From the NCBI RefSeq assembly GCF_901482695.1, contig NZ_LR590484.1:124001-188000 (forward strand): a stretch of 64,000 nt of DNA, written 5' to 3'. Positions 19,056 to 28,640 of this stretch are shown here, piece after piece. This stretch comes from Sphingobacterium thalpophilum. GTDB lineage: Bacteria; Bacteroidota; Bacteroidia; Sphingobacteriales; Sphingobacteriaceae. The notes beneath the pieces are model-generated. The model made no database searches, was not told the origin of the DNA, and was given only the letters and a program-made list of their open reading frames with translations. The first letter of the stretch is position 1. Each line of letters opens with the position of its first letter. A program made the position numbers and the translations under genes.

Positions 19056-22049
19056 TTAAAATCTAAGGTCCAATCCCAAGCTAAAGTTTTTTGTGATCGG
19101 GTAATTACTATTGTCAACACCTCCTATCACTTCAGGATCGAAGCCAGAATACTTGGTCCAGGTGAACAAATTCTGTCCTGAAAAATAAAACCGCAACCGC
19201 CCTACATGCAGCCGTTTGGCTACAGCCTCAGGCAAGGTATAACCTACGGTCAGATTTTTCAGACGTAAGTATTTTCCCCGCTCAATAAAACGGTCTGAAT
19301 TACGTGTATTCTTATTGGGGTCGCTGTAAATCGCTCTGGGCACCTCGTTGCCTGATCCTTCAGCGGTCCAACGATCAAGAACCTTAGTCGTCTGATTTCG
19401 AATTGTATACATACCTTCCAGTGTAACCCTATTGGCATTATAGATCTGGTTTCCGGATACCCCCTGAAAGAATACTTCAAGATCCATATTTTTATAGGAC
19501 AATTTATTATTCATGGCAAAACTCCAACTTGGTGTTGGATTGCCTAAATAGGCACGATCATAGTCATTGACGACTCCATCTTTATTGATGTCCCTAAATT
19601 TGATATCGCCGGGCGCTGTACTATTGGCTGGATCTGCTCCTTGATATTGATAAGCATAACTATTCACTTCGGCCCAGTTCTGAAAAATACCATTGGTCAA
19701 ATAGCCATAAAATGATCCAACAGGCTGTCCAATGGTATGGGATTGATAACCAAAATAAATAGGTACATCGCCATCAAGTCTAACGACCTTATTTCTATTA
19801 TAGGAGATATTGAAATCGGTATTCCAAACCCATTCTCCTTTTAGGTTTTGGCTACGTAAATTCAATTCCCAACCCTTGTTTTCGACCTCTCCGGCATTGA
19901 TCATTGGTGTATAGCTGTCCGAATATCCTGTCGTAATGGGCACGCTCATCCTGACAAGCATATCTGAGGTTCTTTTGATATAAGCATCCATCGTCAACTG
20001 GATCCTGTTTTTGAAAAAACCTGCATCAATTCCAACATTCTGTTGTTTGATAGTTTCCCAGCGTATGCCTGGGTTAGGCATAACGAGTGGGTACAATGTC
20101 GAAACGGGAATACCATTGAAAACATATTGACCAGTTTTTAAGCGAGCTGATGCAGCATAGTTGTCCAATACGGCCTGATTACCGGTAACTCCATAACCGA
20201 TACGGAGTTTAACATCACTCCAAAAGTCATTTTTGTTAAAAAAAGACTCTTCAGAGATACGCCAGGCGGCGGAAAAAGATGGGAAAGTCCCCCAACGATT
20301 GGCCGACGCAATTCTTGATGTACCATCACGACGTACCGTCGCCGTAAGGAGATAACGATTTTTAAACGTGTAATTGGCGCGTCCGAAGAATGACAATAGC
20401 GCCCATTCGTTGCGGCTCCCACCTACGGTTGGATCTAATAAACCATTGTTTAACTGGCTGTTATTATCAGAAAGAAATTCCTTGATGCTTCCATTCATGT
20501 AATTATAATCATTGTTCTGCGCACTAGATCCTAACATCACATTGACTTCGTGCCCACCCTCGAAAGTATTTGCATAAGTGAGGGTATTGTCCCACAAATA
20601 GGTCAGGCTCTTGTTGAAGCTTTCACTCCGATAGGAATTGGGAACTGGGATGGGTTTCCAATTGTATTTAGGCGAAAAGGTCATATTGTCCCAAGCCTTA
20701 TAATCGAGGCCAAACAAAGATTTGAAGCTGAAATGATTCAAAAAACTTGCTTCTGCATAGATATTTCCAAGAAGATTATAGCCTTTCGTTGTATTTTGTT
20801 CAAGCATGGCAGTACCGATTGGATTGCGCAGGTCGCCATAGAATATAGCTTCATTTCCAGGACCTGAGTAGGTACCGTCTTCATTGAAAATTGGTTGTGT
20901 GGGCAATGAGGCCAACGTATTCAATACGCTGTAGGAACCATTGTGTTTTACATCATGGCTTAGCGTGAGTGTATTCCCCAATTTGAGCCATGCTGTCTGT
21001 TTAGCTTCATTGTTAAACTGAAAATTATACCGTTTGTAATCGGTGTTTTTCACGATGCCATCCTGATTGAGCATACCAGCAGAGACGTAGTACGTATTCT
21101 TTTCGCCACCACCAGCATAACTAAGGGCATAATTAGCTAATTTACCTGTCTGTAAGAGCGCATCTAACCAATCTGTTCCTCGGCCAAGCAATGTAGGATC
21201 GGCAAAATCCGGTCGTTGACGGTTATTGTTATTGGCCATCATCTCATTGTGCAGCGAAGCAAACTGCTGTGCATTCAGCATTTTGGGCAGGCTTGTTGCC
21301 TGCTGAATCGCGTAATTGGCACTTGCCGTAATACTACCTTTATTTTTATTACCCTTTTTTGTTGAAATCAATACAACACCATTGGCTCCTCTGGAACCAT
21401 AAATGGCAGTAGCAGAGGCATCCTTGAGGATATCGATTGTCTCCACATCATTTGGGTTGAGCGCATTGAGAGACAGATCCGTTGGAACGCCATCAATCAC
21501 TAACAACGGAGCACTATTGTTGATTGACCCCAGCCCCCGGATCTGTATGGACACGTTACTTCCGGGCGCGCCGGAGTTGATAACCTGTACACCAGAGGCA
21601 CGTCCTTGAAGTGCTTCGCCAACGTTTGCCACAGGCTTATCTTTCATGGCCTCGGCACCCACAGACGCTAGGGAACCTGTCAGATCTTTCTTCCTAACGG
21701 TCCCATATCCGATAACAACCACTTCATCAAGTGCCGTGTTATCCTTAACTAGTATAATATCGTAAATGGATGCATTATCTACTTTTACTTCCTGAGTCTT
21801 GTAGCCGATATAGGATATACTCAAAACTGAGCCATGCGCAACGGTCATTTTAAAATGGCCACTTCGATCGGTCTGTACTTGTTGGGTTGTTCCTTTGTTG
21901 CTGACAGAAACAGCTTCAATAGCTAGCTTGTTTTCGTCTCTTACCGTACCCTGAATCTCCCTCTGTTGCGCAAATGAATTTAAACTGATCAAAATCATTA
22001 AAAGCATAAGAATGGGATACGTAAAACGTAATCGCCCCTGGTTTTTCAT
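19056..22049 (-). CDS. SusC/RagA TonB-linked outer-membrane transporter
   Basis: 997 residues. A signal peptide ends near SFAQQ, followed by a carboxypeptidase-regulatory-like domain (about 30-110), the TonB-box region LDEVVVIGYGTVRKKDLTGS (about 107-126), the plug with VLISTKKG near 225, and the barrel ending in LGLDLRF. There is no STN domain, so it is not wired to an anti-sigma factor; regulation should come from the SusR-like gene immediately upstream. It is the first gene of the import operon and has a candidate promoter and leader hairpin in the 212-base gap before it. Confidence 0.96.
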   Translation of the reverse strand: MKNQGRLRFTYPILMLLMILISLNSFAQQREIQGTVRDENKLAIEAVSVSNKGTTQQVQTDRSGHFKMTVAHGSVLSISYIGYKTQEVKVDNASIYDIILVKDNTALDEVVVIGYGTVRKKDLTGSLASVGAEAMKDKPVANVGEALQGRASGVQVINSGAPGSNVSIQIRGLGSINNSAPLLVIDGVPTDLSLNALNPNDVETIDILKDASATAIYGSRGANGVVLISTKKGNKNKGSITASANYAIQQATSLPKMLNAQQFASLHNEMMANNNNRQRPDFADPTLLGRGTDWLDALLQTGKLANYALSYAGGGEKNTYYVSAGMLNQDGIVKNTDYKRYNFQFNNEAKQTAWLKLGNTLTLSHDVKHNGSYSVLNTLASLPTQPIFNEDGTYSGPGNEAIFYGDLRNPIGTAMLEQNTTKGYNLLGNIYAEASFLNHFSFKSLFGLDYKAWDNMTFSPKYNWKPIPVPNSYRSESFNKSLTYLWDNTLTYANTFEGGHEVNVMLGSSAQNNDYNYMNGSIKEFLSDNNSQLNNGLLDPTVGGSRNEWALLSFFGRANYTFKNRYLLTATVRRDGTSRIASANRWGTFPSFSAAWRISEESFFNKNDFWSDVKLRIGYGVTGNQAVLDNYAASARLKTGQYVFNGIPVSTLYPLVMPNPGIRWETIKQQNVGIDAGFFKNRIQLTMDAYIKRTSDMLVRMSVPITTGYSDSYTPMINAGEVENKGWELNLRSQNLKGEWVWNTDFNISYNRNKVVRLDGDVPIYFGYQSHTIGQPVGSFYGYLTNGIFQNWAEVNSYAYQYQGADPANSTAPGDIKFRDINKDGVVNDYDRAYLGNPTPSWSFAMNNKLSYKNMDLEVFFQGVSGNQIYNANRVTLEGMYTIRNQTTKVLDRWTAEGSGNEVPRAIYSDPNKNTRNSDRFIERGKYLRLKNLTVGYTLPEAVAKRLHVGRLRFYFSGQNLFTWTKYSGFDPEVIGGVDNSNYPITKNFSLGLDLRF

Positions 22050-22092
22050 AAAATTTGATTTCTACGTATTACTTATAATTGTTATTTAATTT

Positions 22093-22116
22093 CGATTTGA
22101 ACCTAGTGTCAAATCG
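22093..22116 (-). promoter_or_regulatory. Inverted repeat in the susC-like leader
   Basis: Eight-base perfect arms (22093-22100 and 22109-22116) around an 8-base loop, about 45 bases upstream of the SusC start and downstream of the candidate promoter. It could be a leader hairpin or an operator; no terminator-like T-run follows. Confidence 0.45.
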
Positions 22117-22134
22117 TCCCCTAATTGGTTTATC

Positions 22135-22165
22135 CAAAAATAGAAGGATCAAAGAGCAGATAAAA
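22135..22165 (-). promoter_or_regulatory. Candidate promoter of the dextran-type locus
   Basis: On the minus strand the -7 element is TATTTTTG (22142-22135), an exact match to the Bacteroidota consensus TAnnTTTG, preceded after exactly 19 bases by TTTT (22165-22162), close to the -33 TTTG. It would give a leader of about 80 bases before the SusC start. Confidence 0.55.
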
Positions 22166-22261
22166 GAGGTGTATCGCCGAATATAGAAACAACAAAAACG
22201 TAAAAATCTAAAAACCAGAATATTAAATCAAATACTTCAAAGAAATATATAGAAGATTAGG

Positions 22262-23935
22262 TCAATATTTCAGGGCTTTTCGACCTATTTTTGTGACCAA
22301 TTCATCAAAATCTTCGCGCGGAACAGCAGCTTTGTTTCTGAATTTGGTCCGATAGGTATAAATAGTATTGGTTGAATAGTGTAGGAAACGGGCTATCTTT
22401 GCACTGTCCGTAATACCCAAACGTATCAATGCAAAAATACGTAGCTCCGGGCTCAGTACTTCATTTGGCTTCAAGACAACTTGCATATCTGCGACTAATA
22501 GTGCGTTGAAATCCTCTACAAAGTTCGGATACAAATGCAAAAATACATGATCAAAAGTGGCATATAATTCTTTTACTTCATGGTCGATCATATCGCGTGA
22601 TTTAAGCATCTGCTTGAGCTCTTCGATCTTCTTGGCCATGACCATCTTGTTGAGTGAAATCTGGAATTTTTCGAGCTTATCAATATATAAGGAGCATAGG
22701 TTGAGGAACTCACCGATATAGGCTTCTTTGATATGATTGCTTTCTGCCAACTCGCTATTCATAGACAGCACTTCACTATTGGTGGTATGAAGTTCGTCAT
22801 TGGCAGTATTCAATTGATGATTGAGCACCTGCAATTTTTGATTGAGTTCGAAGAGCTCTCTACGGACGCGATTTACCCGCTTCATCTGTCTGTATATCAA
22901 AATAACTGCTATAACGAGGCACAATGATAGGATACTAACAATCGTTAGAAAGATGGTCAATTTTGCCTTTTGTTGTAATTCGTTTTCTTGATAAGCTGAG
23001 TTTATGATCGGAAAAATTTGGGAAGCTTCATAGGTCCGGAAACGGGCATTACAGAAAATAGCGTCCTCCATAGAAGATTTAATACAGCTATAGGCTTCTT
23101 CAATATGATTTGATTTATACAATAAGGTCGCTAATGCCTGCATCGAGGCATTTTCCTTGATGGCATTTTTAATGTCGCTAATCGCCGACAGCGTCAAATA
23201 CTTGCGCTGAAGGTCAACATTGCCTTCCTTTTCGTAGATATTTGCCAGGGCATAACATAAGATGGCATGTTCATGATCCTCTTTTTGGGAAAGATCAAGC
23301 ATATACATCAACGTCTTTTTCGCTTCCTCAAATTTGCCTTCATCATGGAGCTTTTCGGCATAAACAATACGGTATTGACTACCTGTCGTATCCAGTTCAC
23401 CTAAAAGCGAATCGCGATAGTGGTCACTCCGAATGGCATACTGCCGATCATCGGTATTTGAAAATGAATAAAATTTATAGAGTCTTTTCCACGCATCATA
23501 ATACTTGATCAATAGTTCCCTAGGAAGCTTGTTCTTATCTGCAGTGACCAATATTTTATAGGCGTCAATATACATACCTGCTGTGAAGTAAAATGAAGCA
23601 AGATCCAGATTACTTTCATTGATCTGGAAGGAATCGCCACTCCTTTCTGCTAATTTTACATTTCCCCTAGCATATATAATCGCAGAATCTAGTTTATAGG
23701 AAGCATATTCTTGGTAAAGAAGCTTGTTTAATTCGTATTGTGCGGAAGTGTTATTTGTTGATTTCTGAAGCCGTCGTACCAAGTCGTCTATTCTCACTTC
23801 TTTGATGGCCATAAACTCTTCCTTTTTGTCGATCATCTGCAGCAGTTGTATCAACGACGTATCCTGTTCGGTTCCTGCTTTACATAGGATAACCGATATG
23901 ACAATCAATAGGGCACATGCGACAGGTCTATACAT
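22262..23935 (-). CDS. SusR-like membrane-spanning regulator (DUF6377 type)
   Basis: 557 residues. An N-terminal signal is followed by a periplasmic TPR-like helical sensor (about 25-320), one TM helix (about 327-348, LTIFLTIVSILSLCLVIAVI), a coiled coil (LNQKLQVLNHQLNTANDELH) and a C-terminal cytoplasmic region with a helix-turn-helix of the LuxR-like kind (ELRIFALIRLGITDSAKIARFLHYS). This is the layout of Bacteroides SusR, which senses an alpha-glucan oligosaccharide in the periplasm and activates the sus genes. It is upstream of SusC in the same direction and is the obvious activator of this locus. Confidence 0.88.
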   Translation of the reverse strand: MYRPVACALLIVISVILCKAGTEQDTSLIQLLQMIDKKEEFMAIKEVRIDDLVRRLQKSTNNTSAQYELNKLLYQEYASYKLDSAIIYARGNVKLAERSGDSFQINESNLDLASFYFTAGMYIDAYKILVTADKNKLPRELLIKYYDAWKRLYKFYSFSNTDDRQYAIRSDHYRDSLLGELDTTGSQYRIVYAEKLHDEGKFEEAKKTLMYMLDLSQKEDHEHAILCYALANIYEKEGNVDLQRKYLTLSAISDIKNAIKENASMQALATLLYKSNHIEEAYSCIKSSMEDAIFCNARFRTYEASQIFPIINSAYQENELQQKAKLTIFLTIVSILSLCLVIAVILIYRQMKRVNRVRRELFELNQKLQVLNHQLNTANDELHTTNSEVLSMNSELAESNHIKEAYIGEFLNLCSLYIDKLEKFQISLNKMVMAKKIEELKQMLKSRDMIDHEVKELYATFDHVFLHLYPNFVEDFNALLVADMQVVLKPNEVLSPELRIFALIRLGITDSAKIARFLHYSTNTIYTYRTKFRNKAAVPREDFDELVTKIGRKALKY

Positions 23936-23963
23936 GATTCTTTAAACCAAAAGTGACAAAACA

Positions 23964-23994
23964 CAATAGTAACATTTTCTAGGCTTAAAACAAA
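23964..23994 (-). promoter_or_regulatory. Candidate promoter of the SusR-like gene
   Basis: Minus strand TTTG (23994-23991), 19-base spacer, TACTATTG (23971-23964), one mismatch from the TAnnTTTG consensus. It lies 28 bases upstream of the SusR start. Confidence 0.5.
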
Positions 23995-24033
23995 ACGTGC
24001 GTATATTCTAAAAGACGTAGTTTTTGCAGAATC

Positions 24034-24405
24034 TTATGTATGTCTACATATATAATCCCAATACTCTTCCTGAAGCATTCCTGAAGCAGTATATTTATGA
24101 GGAGACACTTTGTAGGTCGTCTCTGCAAATTCTAACGCATCAGCAACTGAAGAAAAAATATGTATCACACCAAATGGCTCATCTGGATCAACCAATGAAA
24201 ACGAATAGATGTCCAAGAAATCTTCGTTTCCCTCATCAAAGGATTCGAAATAGGCTACAGAAAAGCTCCTATTGGTTTCTTTATAAATGCTTATCCATCT
24301 GAGTATGGTATAATCTGCTTCCTGAACAACACCCAACCATTGCTCCACTGATTTTCCAAGTCTCAATCTGGATTGAATTTCATCTTCGTTCAAATACCGC
24401 ATCAT
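24034..24405 (-). CDS. Small acidic cytoplasmic protein, possible immunity-type, unknown family
   Basis: About 123 residues from an ATG near 24405-24402 (MMRYLNEDEIQSRLRLGKSV); an ATG at 24420 would add five residues. The protein is acidic, has no signal or TM helix, and contains VEQWLGVVQEADYTILRW, FDEGNEDFLDIYSF and LVDPDEPFGVIHIF. I do not recognise a named family. A degenerate copy exists at 41.05-41.2 kb, and the upstream gene in the same direction is a broken DUF6984-like gene. Acidic singletons that duplicate and decay like this are often immunity proteins of secreted toxins, but no toxin is in the window. Confidence 0.6.
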   Translation of the reverse strand: MMRYLNEDEIQSRLRLGKSVEQWLGVVQEADYTILRWISIYKETNRSFSVAYFESFDEGNEDFLDIYSFSLVDPDEPFGVIHIFSSVADALEFAETTYKVSPHKYTASGMLQEEYWDYICRHT

Positions 24406-24432
24406 AAATTTATTATACATCTGGAATCTTTA

Positions 24433-24724
24433 TCAAAGGAGAAAAATCACCTTTAAAATATCTAATTCATAAAAATTATCATCAGTATCCACTATAACAG
24501 AGATAAGCAGATACATTCCATCAACATCATGAGCATTCATATCGGCTAGCACACCACCTGGACGCCTGTGATCCTCTTCTTCTATAATTACATGGAGGCT
24601 ACCCATCGTCCATTTCTTCAATAAACAGGTCTTCCAACGAAGCTGTAATAAAGGGTCCCCCTGGTGTATCCTGCACCAAATAGGAAATCAGCTTTATTTC
24701 CGTACAGCTAAGTCTTCTTTTCAT
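24433..24724 (-). pseudogene. DUF6984-like small protein, single-base frameshift
   Basis: From the ATG at 24724 the frame reads MKRRLSCTEIKLISYLVQDT, then SLEDLFIEEMDDG and a stop. In the neighbouring frame it continues without gap as SLHVIIEEEDHRRPGG, ISVIVDTDDNFYELDILKV, ending at 24433. One extra C in the CCC at 24602-24604 (GGG on the coding strand) accounts for the shift. The joined product of about 97 residues has the layout I associate with DUF6984 (LTxxEIxLIxYL start, 'vDMnDGgMGSL' centre). The gap to the next minus-strand gene is 12 bases from its earliest ATG (24420) or 27 from the chosen start (24405), so both may share a transcript. The shift may be real or a consensus error. Confidence 0.7.
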
Positions 24725-24941
24725 ATTTCGCATAGTTCTATTGGCTTATCAAAGATTCATCTATATAAAGATCAATAATCACTTAAACAAATCAAACTTT
24801 TACTATATTTATTTGCCAAGCCTTTTATGATGAGCATACATAATATAAATAGAGGATCCAGACATTATCGTATTCCGACTGGTTTTGAAGAGACAGACTT
24901 ATGGGCTCCGACAGTGGACAACGGTACAGCGAAAAATTGAT

Positions 24942-25415
24942 ATGATTCAAATTCGAACAGCAATTTTATTGGTATATTTTCTACTGGAGCTACAGCAAGT
25001 ATATCCACAATCTAAAAAGATACAGGGTAATACAGCTACAATTGATATTCAGCAAGAATCGCTGTCAAAGAAATTAATACTTTCAGATCTAAGAAACTCC
25101 AATCATGAATTTGCATTTAGATTTTGGGGTCGCGGACAGACAGTTGATATCACTGCAGACAGTACACGCATTATAGGTACAGTAACGAACTATATATATC
25201 ATCAAAAAAAATCTGCTGATTACAGAACAGATACCTTATTCAAAAAAACTTCCCTTTCGCCTGGTCAGGCAAAGACCGCTTATGAACTTTTTCTGAATCT
25301 TAAGTTGCTAAATATACCTACAGCCGAAAAAATAAAAGGATGGAGCGAGGGGGTTGACGGTATAACCTATACTATAGAACAATCAGACAAAGAGAATTAC
25401 AGTACAATTAATTAA
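24942..25415 (+). CDS. Small secreted protein, unknown, possibly truncated
   Basis: I start at the ATG at 24942 because it opens a signal peptide (MIQIRTAILLVYFLLELQQV, cleavage near VYPQS); the longer frame begins at a TTG. The mature part of about 133 residues is mainly beta (GNTATIDIQQESLSKKLILS, HEFAFRFWGRGQTVDITAD). It ends abruptly at NYSTIN after a strand-like YTIEQSDKE, which suggests a lost C-terminus. A short remnant of the same gene (VEKIKGWSKGV) is at 33.7 kb. Family unknown. Confidence 0.5.
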   Translation: MIQIRTAILLVYFLLELQQVYPQSKKIQGNTATIDIQQESLSKKLILSDLRNSNHEFAFRFWGRGQTVDITADSTRIIGTVTNYIYHQKKSADYRTDTLFKKTSLSPGQAKTAYELFLNLKLLNIPTAEKIKGWSEGVDGITYTIEQSDKENYSTIN

Positions 25416-25569
25416 ATGTGCTTAACAGCAATGTCGGTTTTATCAAACCAGCACGTTCATATAAAACATGAGATGATCTTAGAATTGGAGGCAATACCAA
25501 TGCATCGAATATTGTAGGCAAAACTCCAATTAGTACAAACGGTATTACAATGTCCTGAATTGTTGTTTT

Positions 25570-25953
25570 TTACAGACTATCGATAAGATACCAACTCAAA
25601 ATAATCCCGATAATGAAAATCAATACTGCTGTAATAGTAATCCCGAAAGAGCTCTGAGCAAAATTTTCATCTTCGATTTGCCTATTTGTATTACGGTACT
25701 TAACGAATGCCAATAGGACTGTCAATGCACCAATAATCACAATGGTCACACCTACAACCCCTGAATACCCATGATGAGACTGTGTGACCTCTCCTGTTTT
25801 CAGAACCAACTCGATCTGACGAATAAAGAGCGAAAACTTAACAACCACAAATCCGAAGCCCATAATGCCCAAACTTGTTCGGATCCACGCCAAAAATGTT
25901 CTTTCATTAGCTAGGTGGTCACTCACTTTTTTTTGCACAATACTATTTGCCAT
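25570..25953 (-). CDS. DUF202/YidH-family membrane protein
   Basis: 127 residues starting MANSIVQKKVSDHLANERTF, followed by LAWIRTSLGIMGFGFVVVKF, the classical DUF202 signature. Three TM helices: about 25-45, 68-90 and 105-125. DUF202 proteins are small inner-membrane proteins without an established biochemical role. It stands alone on the minus strand between plus-strand hypothetical genes. Confidence 0.88.
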   Translation of the reverse strand: MANSIVQKKVSDHLANERTFLAWIRTSLGIMGFGFVVVKFSLFIRQIELVLKTGEVTQSHHGYSGVVGVTIVIIGALTVLLAFVKYRNTNRQIEDENFAQSSFGITITAVLIFIIGIILSWYLIDSL

Positions 25954-26129
25954 ATAAGAATAAAACTTTGGTTAATAACTAAGTTAGGGATTTTAAAAAT
26001 TGACTAACCCTAATTTACGATTCACACCTCAGTTTAAAAAATTATCCCAGCTATTGAATGTTCAGCTATTTTTATTTAGTATAGTTTGTCTGCAAATTCG
26101 TATCTTCATCACATACCAACATAATAATA

Positions 26130-26634
26130 ATGAAACACTTAATATTTATATTCATGTTATTTCTAGAACATACATATGTATGGGCAGAACCGAGATTTTA
26201 ACGATAACCAAAAAAATATTCTGAGACAACTTGATACAATGGGGATTGACTGCTCACAACTGTTAACCTCTCACGAGAGCACATATTTCAACCTGGTTTT
26301 TAAAAAATCCCGACAGGATCTCGACTTCACCAACAAAAAAGTAGCTTTTATGACAGGCAGCAATGGTAGAACCTTGAGTAATAAAATCGATTATTTTAGA
26401 TCGGAGAAAGATAGAATTACCCGTAATCAGACCCCGAACAATAGTACATTATGCATTTTTGATAAGGAGCAGAAAAAGAGGTCCGGTGGCTATGATGCGG
26501 CAATAGTTTATTGGAGTAAAGTATTAGTGCCAATAGACGAATTGATAAGCAGATTAAGAGGAAAGAATGACCTTGAACAAACTACAATTTTCGATTTGAT
26601 TTACATATTTCAACTTCCAATTGAGAATTTCTAA
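26130..26634 (+). pseudogene. Secreted protein, signal peptide out of frame with body
   Basis: The frame at 26130 encodes a good signal peptide (MKHLIFIFMLFLEHTYVWAE) but stops at 26199-26201. The adjacent frame from 26176 encodes YGQNRDFNDNQKNILRQLD and runs 152 residues to 26634 with MTGSNGRTLSNKIDYF and KRSGGYDAAIVYWSKVLVP. The overlap at 26176-26190, where one frame reads a signal cleavage region and the other starts mid-protein, suggests a one-base shift in a single secreted protein of about 167 residues. Alternatively the 152-residue frame is used on its own from ATG 26176. No family recognised. Confidence 0.5.
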
Positions 26635-26685
26635 TGTTTATGAATACCACGCAAGTACAAACCCTTTTTTAGACGTCACTGTGCA

Positions 26686-28635
26686 TTAGTAATAAAATAC
26701 AATACCATCCCTTTTTGTTGTAATCTCTTTCAATTGATCATAATCCATACCCGTGCACTGATACAATGAGAAAACTACGCCCGAGCGCATTGAATAGATT
26801 TCATCAGGAATTCGCCCCAGATATGTACCATTTAAAATAACATTATTCACATTTTTTAATGCACAGATTTGTACAGGAAACTTCTCAAGTTTGCTATAAT
26901 TGAAATCCAGCTTTAGCAGACCATCCAATTGTCCAAAACTATTTGGAAAATGCGTTATTGCAGATGCACGCGCATTAATTTCCTTGAGTTTCTTGAGCTG
27001 TCCAAATGTTTCAGGAAGGCTGCTCAATTTACTGCTTTCCATATTGAGATAGGATAGATTGCTCAAGCCGCCAAATTCATCTGGAAGCTTCTCTACGGAA
27101 GGGGATAGCCAAAGATCTTCTAAATTTTTCAAATTGCCTATTGAGGCCGGTAAGGTTTTAAACTTACCGCCTACTAACCAGAACCTAAGATTGGACAAAT
27201 TTCCAATATTATCAGGGATGGATTGAAGCGTTTCCCCTTCAATCCAAAGTTGCTTTAAGCTCTTAAGGTTTCCAAAAGATTGGGGCAGATACTGAAGCCT
27301 GCTGTTTCCATAAATTTCTAATGTGTCCAACTTTGTCAAATTATCGATATCCGAAGGTAAGGTGACTGGTGATGATCCAGGATAAACAAAATTGAAACGT
27401 GCAAACCTCAAATTACGGCATTCACTCAAACTTGAAGGTATATAAGCCTGCTGTGCTAGAATTTCCGTAGAAACCAGTTTCGTCAGGTTACCAAAATCTT
27501 TAGGTATCTGGGTGACAAAACAATCAAAATGCTTTAGATTTGTGAGTTTGCCCAACGTACCATTGAAATCTACATTGCCGACATATCGCATAATAAGAGT
27601 TTCGAGCGACTTTAAGTTCCCGAAAGTTTTTGGCAAAACCACGGTATACCCCAGATCAGGGCTTCGCATTGGTGTCAGGTGAAATGATTTCAGTTTGGTC
27701 AGATTCCCAAAATTCTGAGGAATGGTAAGATAATAGCCAACTCTATCTAAACTGAGTTCTTCAAGTGCTAGATAATGATCGCCAAAAATAGTAGGAACGT
27801 CCTTCAGTGAGGACCCGCCTAAAATAAGCTTCCTTAGATATTTAAAGGCTTTAAGTGCCGGAAAGAGATCTGGTTCATTAAAACGATGGGCAATACCTGA
27901 AGCCTGCATATTTATTTCGATAATATGTCCATCCTTATCCTCAATAACACGTCCTCCCCGTCCCATCTGAAGTTCACTTAACGCTTCGTTTTCCTGATAG
28001 TCTCCTGTTTGAACCTTTTTTGTAAACTGATAGCTTTTTCCGGCGTAACTCATCGTATAGGTAACCTCATAGTTCGTATTGGCATAACCATGCAACTCGA
28101 TCGTAGGGTTTTCTTCTACGGGTCTTGCCCAACCATCGTGATATGTGCTATTTAAGTGGCCATAGGGTTTATCTATAGACCATTTTCCTTTATATTTTGG
28201 ATCAACGGCAAAGTGCAGAATTGTCCTGAAAGAGGCAGGAGTATTTTCTTGAATTTCAATATTAAGTTCCGGAATTTTAATTATTACATCTACTTTACGG
28301 GTTGTCCCTGCATTGGTGACTGACCAGGTTAAGCGATATTCTTCACCAGGTATTCCTTTAAAAAGTGAATTGGGATTATTAGGATCTTCAATTTTCACAT
28401 AATCTTCTACAATCTTGCCCTTTTCGATGCTCCATGTGCCAGTCTCCCCTTTTTGCAAGGGGCTACCTTTAAGCTGCACTGTGAATTCGTCATATAGTTC
28501 ACCTGAATCAGCTTTGGGCTCATACACTGTTTTCAAGACGTCTTGATACTCCGTTTTGGAGCAAGCAACGAAAAAAAAACTTCCAAAAAAAACACACAGA
28601 AATAAGCATCGGAATAGTGTAGACTTATAATACAT
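26686..28635 (-). CDS. Leucine-rich-repeat surface lipoprotein
   Basis: 649 residues with lipobox FFVACSK (Cys25). Residues about 30-210 hold two beta-sandwich-like domains (FTVQLKGSPLQKGETGTWSI and YEVTYTMSYAGKSYQFTKKV). From about 235 to the end run some 14-16 leucine-rich repeats of the type LPxxFGNLxxLxxLxL, with FGNL repeated many times (for example IPKDFGNLTKL, LPQSFGNLKSL, IPDNIGNLSNL). Extracellular LRR domains of this class bind proteins or surfaces. It is the last gene of a four-lipoprotein operon; 5 bases separate it from the upstream gene. Confidence 0.88.
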   Translation of the reverse strand: MYYKSTLFRCLFLCVFFGSFFFVACSKTEYQDVLKTVYEPKADSGELYDEFTVQLKGSPLQKGETGTWSIEKGKIVEDYVKIEDPNNPNSLFKGIPGEEYRLTWSVTNAGTTRKVDVIIKIPELNIEIQENTPASFRTILHFAVDPKYKGKWSIDKPYGHLNSTYHDGWARPVEENPTIELHGYANTNYEVTYTMSYAGKSYQFTKKVQTGDYQENEALSELQMGRGGRVIEDKDGHIIEINMQASGIAHRFNEPDLFPALKAFKYLRKLILGGSSLKDVPTIFGDHYLALEELSLDRVGYYLTIPQNFGNLTKLKSFHLTPMRSPDLGYTVVLPKTFGNLKSLETLIMRYVGNVDFNGTLGKLTNLKHFDCFVTQIPKDFGNLTKLVSTEILAQQAYIPSSLSECRNLRFARFNFVYPGSSPVTLPSDIDNLTKLDTLEIYGNSRLQYLPQSFGNLKSLKQLWIEGETLQSIPDNIGNLSNLRFWLVGGKFKTLPASIGNLKNLEDLWLSPSVEKLPDEFGGLSNLSYLNMESSKLSSLPETFGQLKKLKEINARASAITHFPNSFGQLDGLLKLDFNYSKLEKFPVQICALKNVNNVILNGTYLGRIPDEIYSMRSGVVFSLYQCTGMDYDQLKEITTKRDGIVFYY

Positions 28636-28640
28636 GGTTC

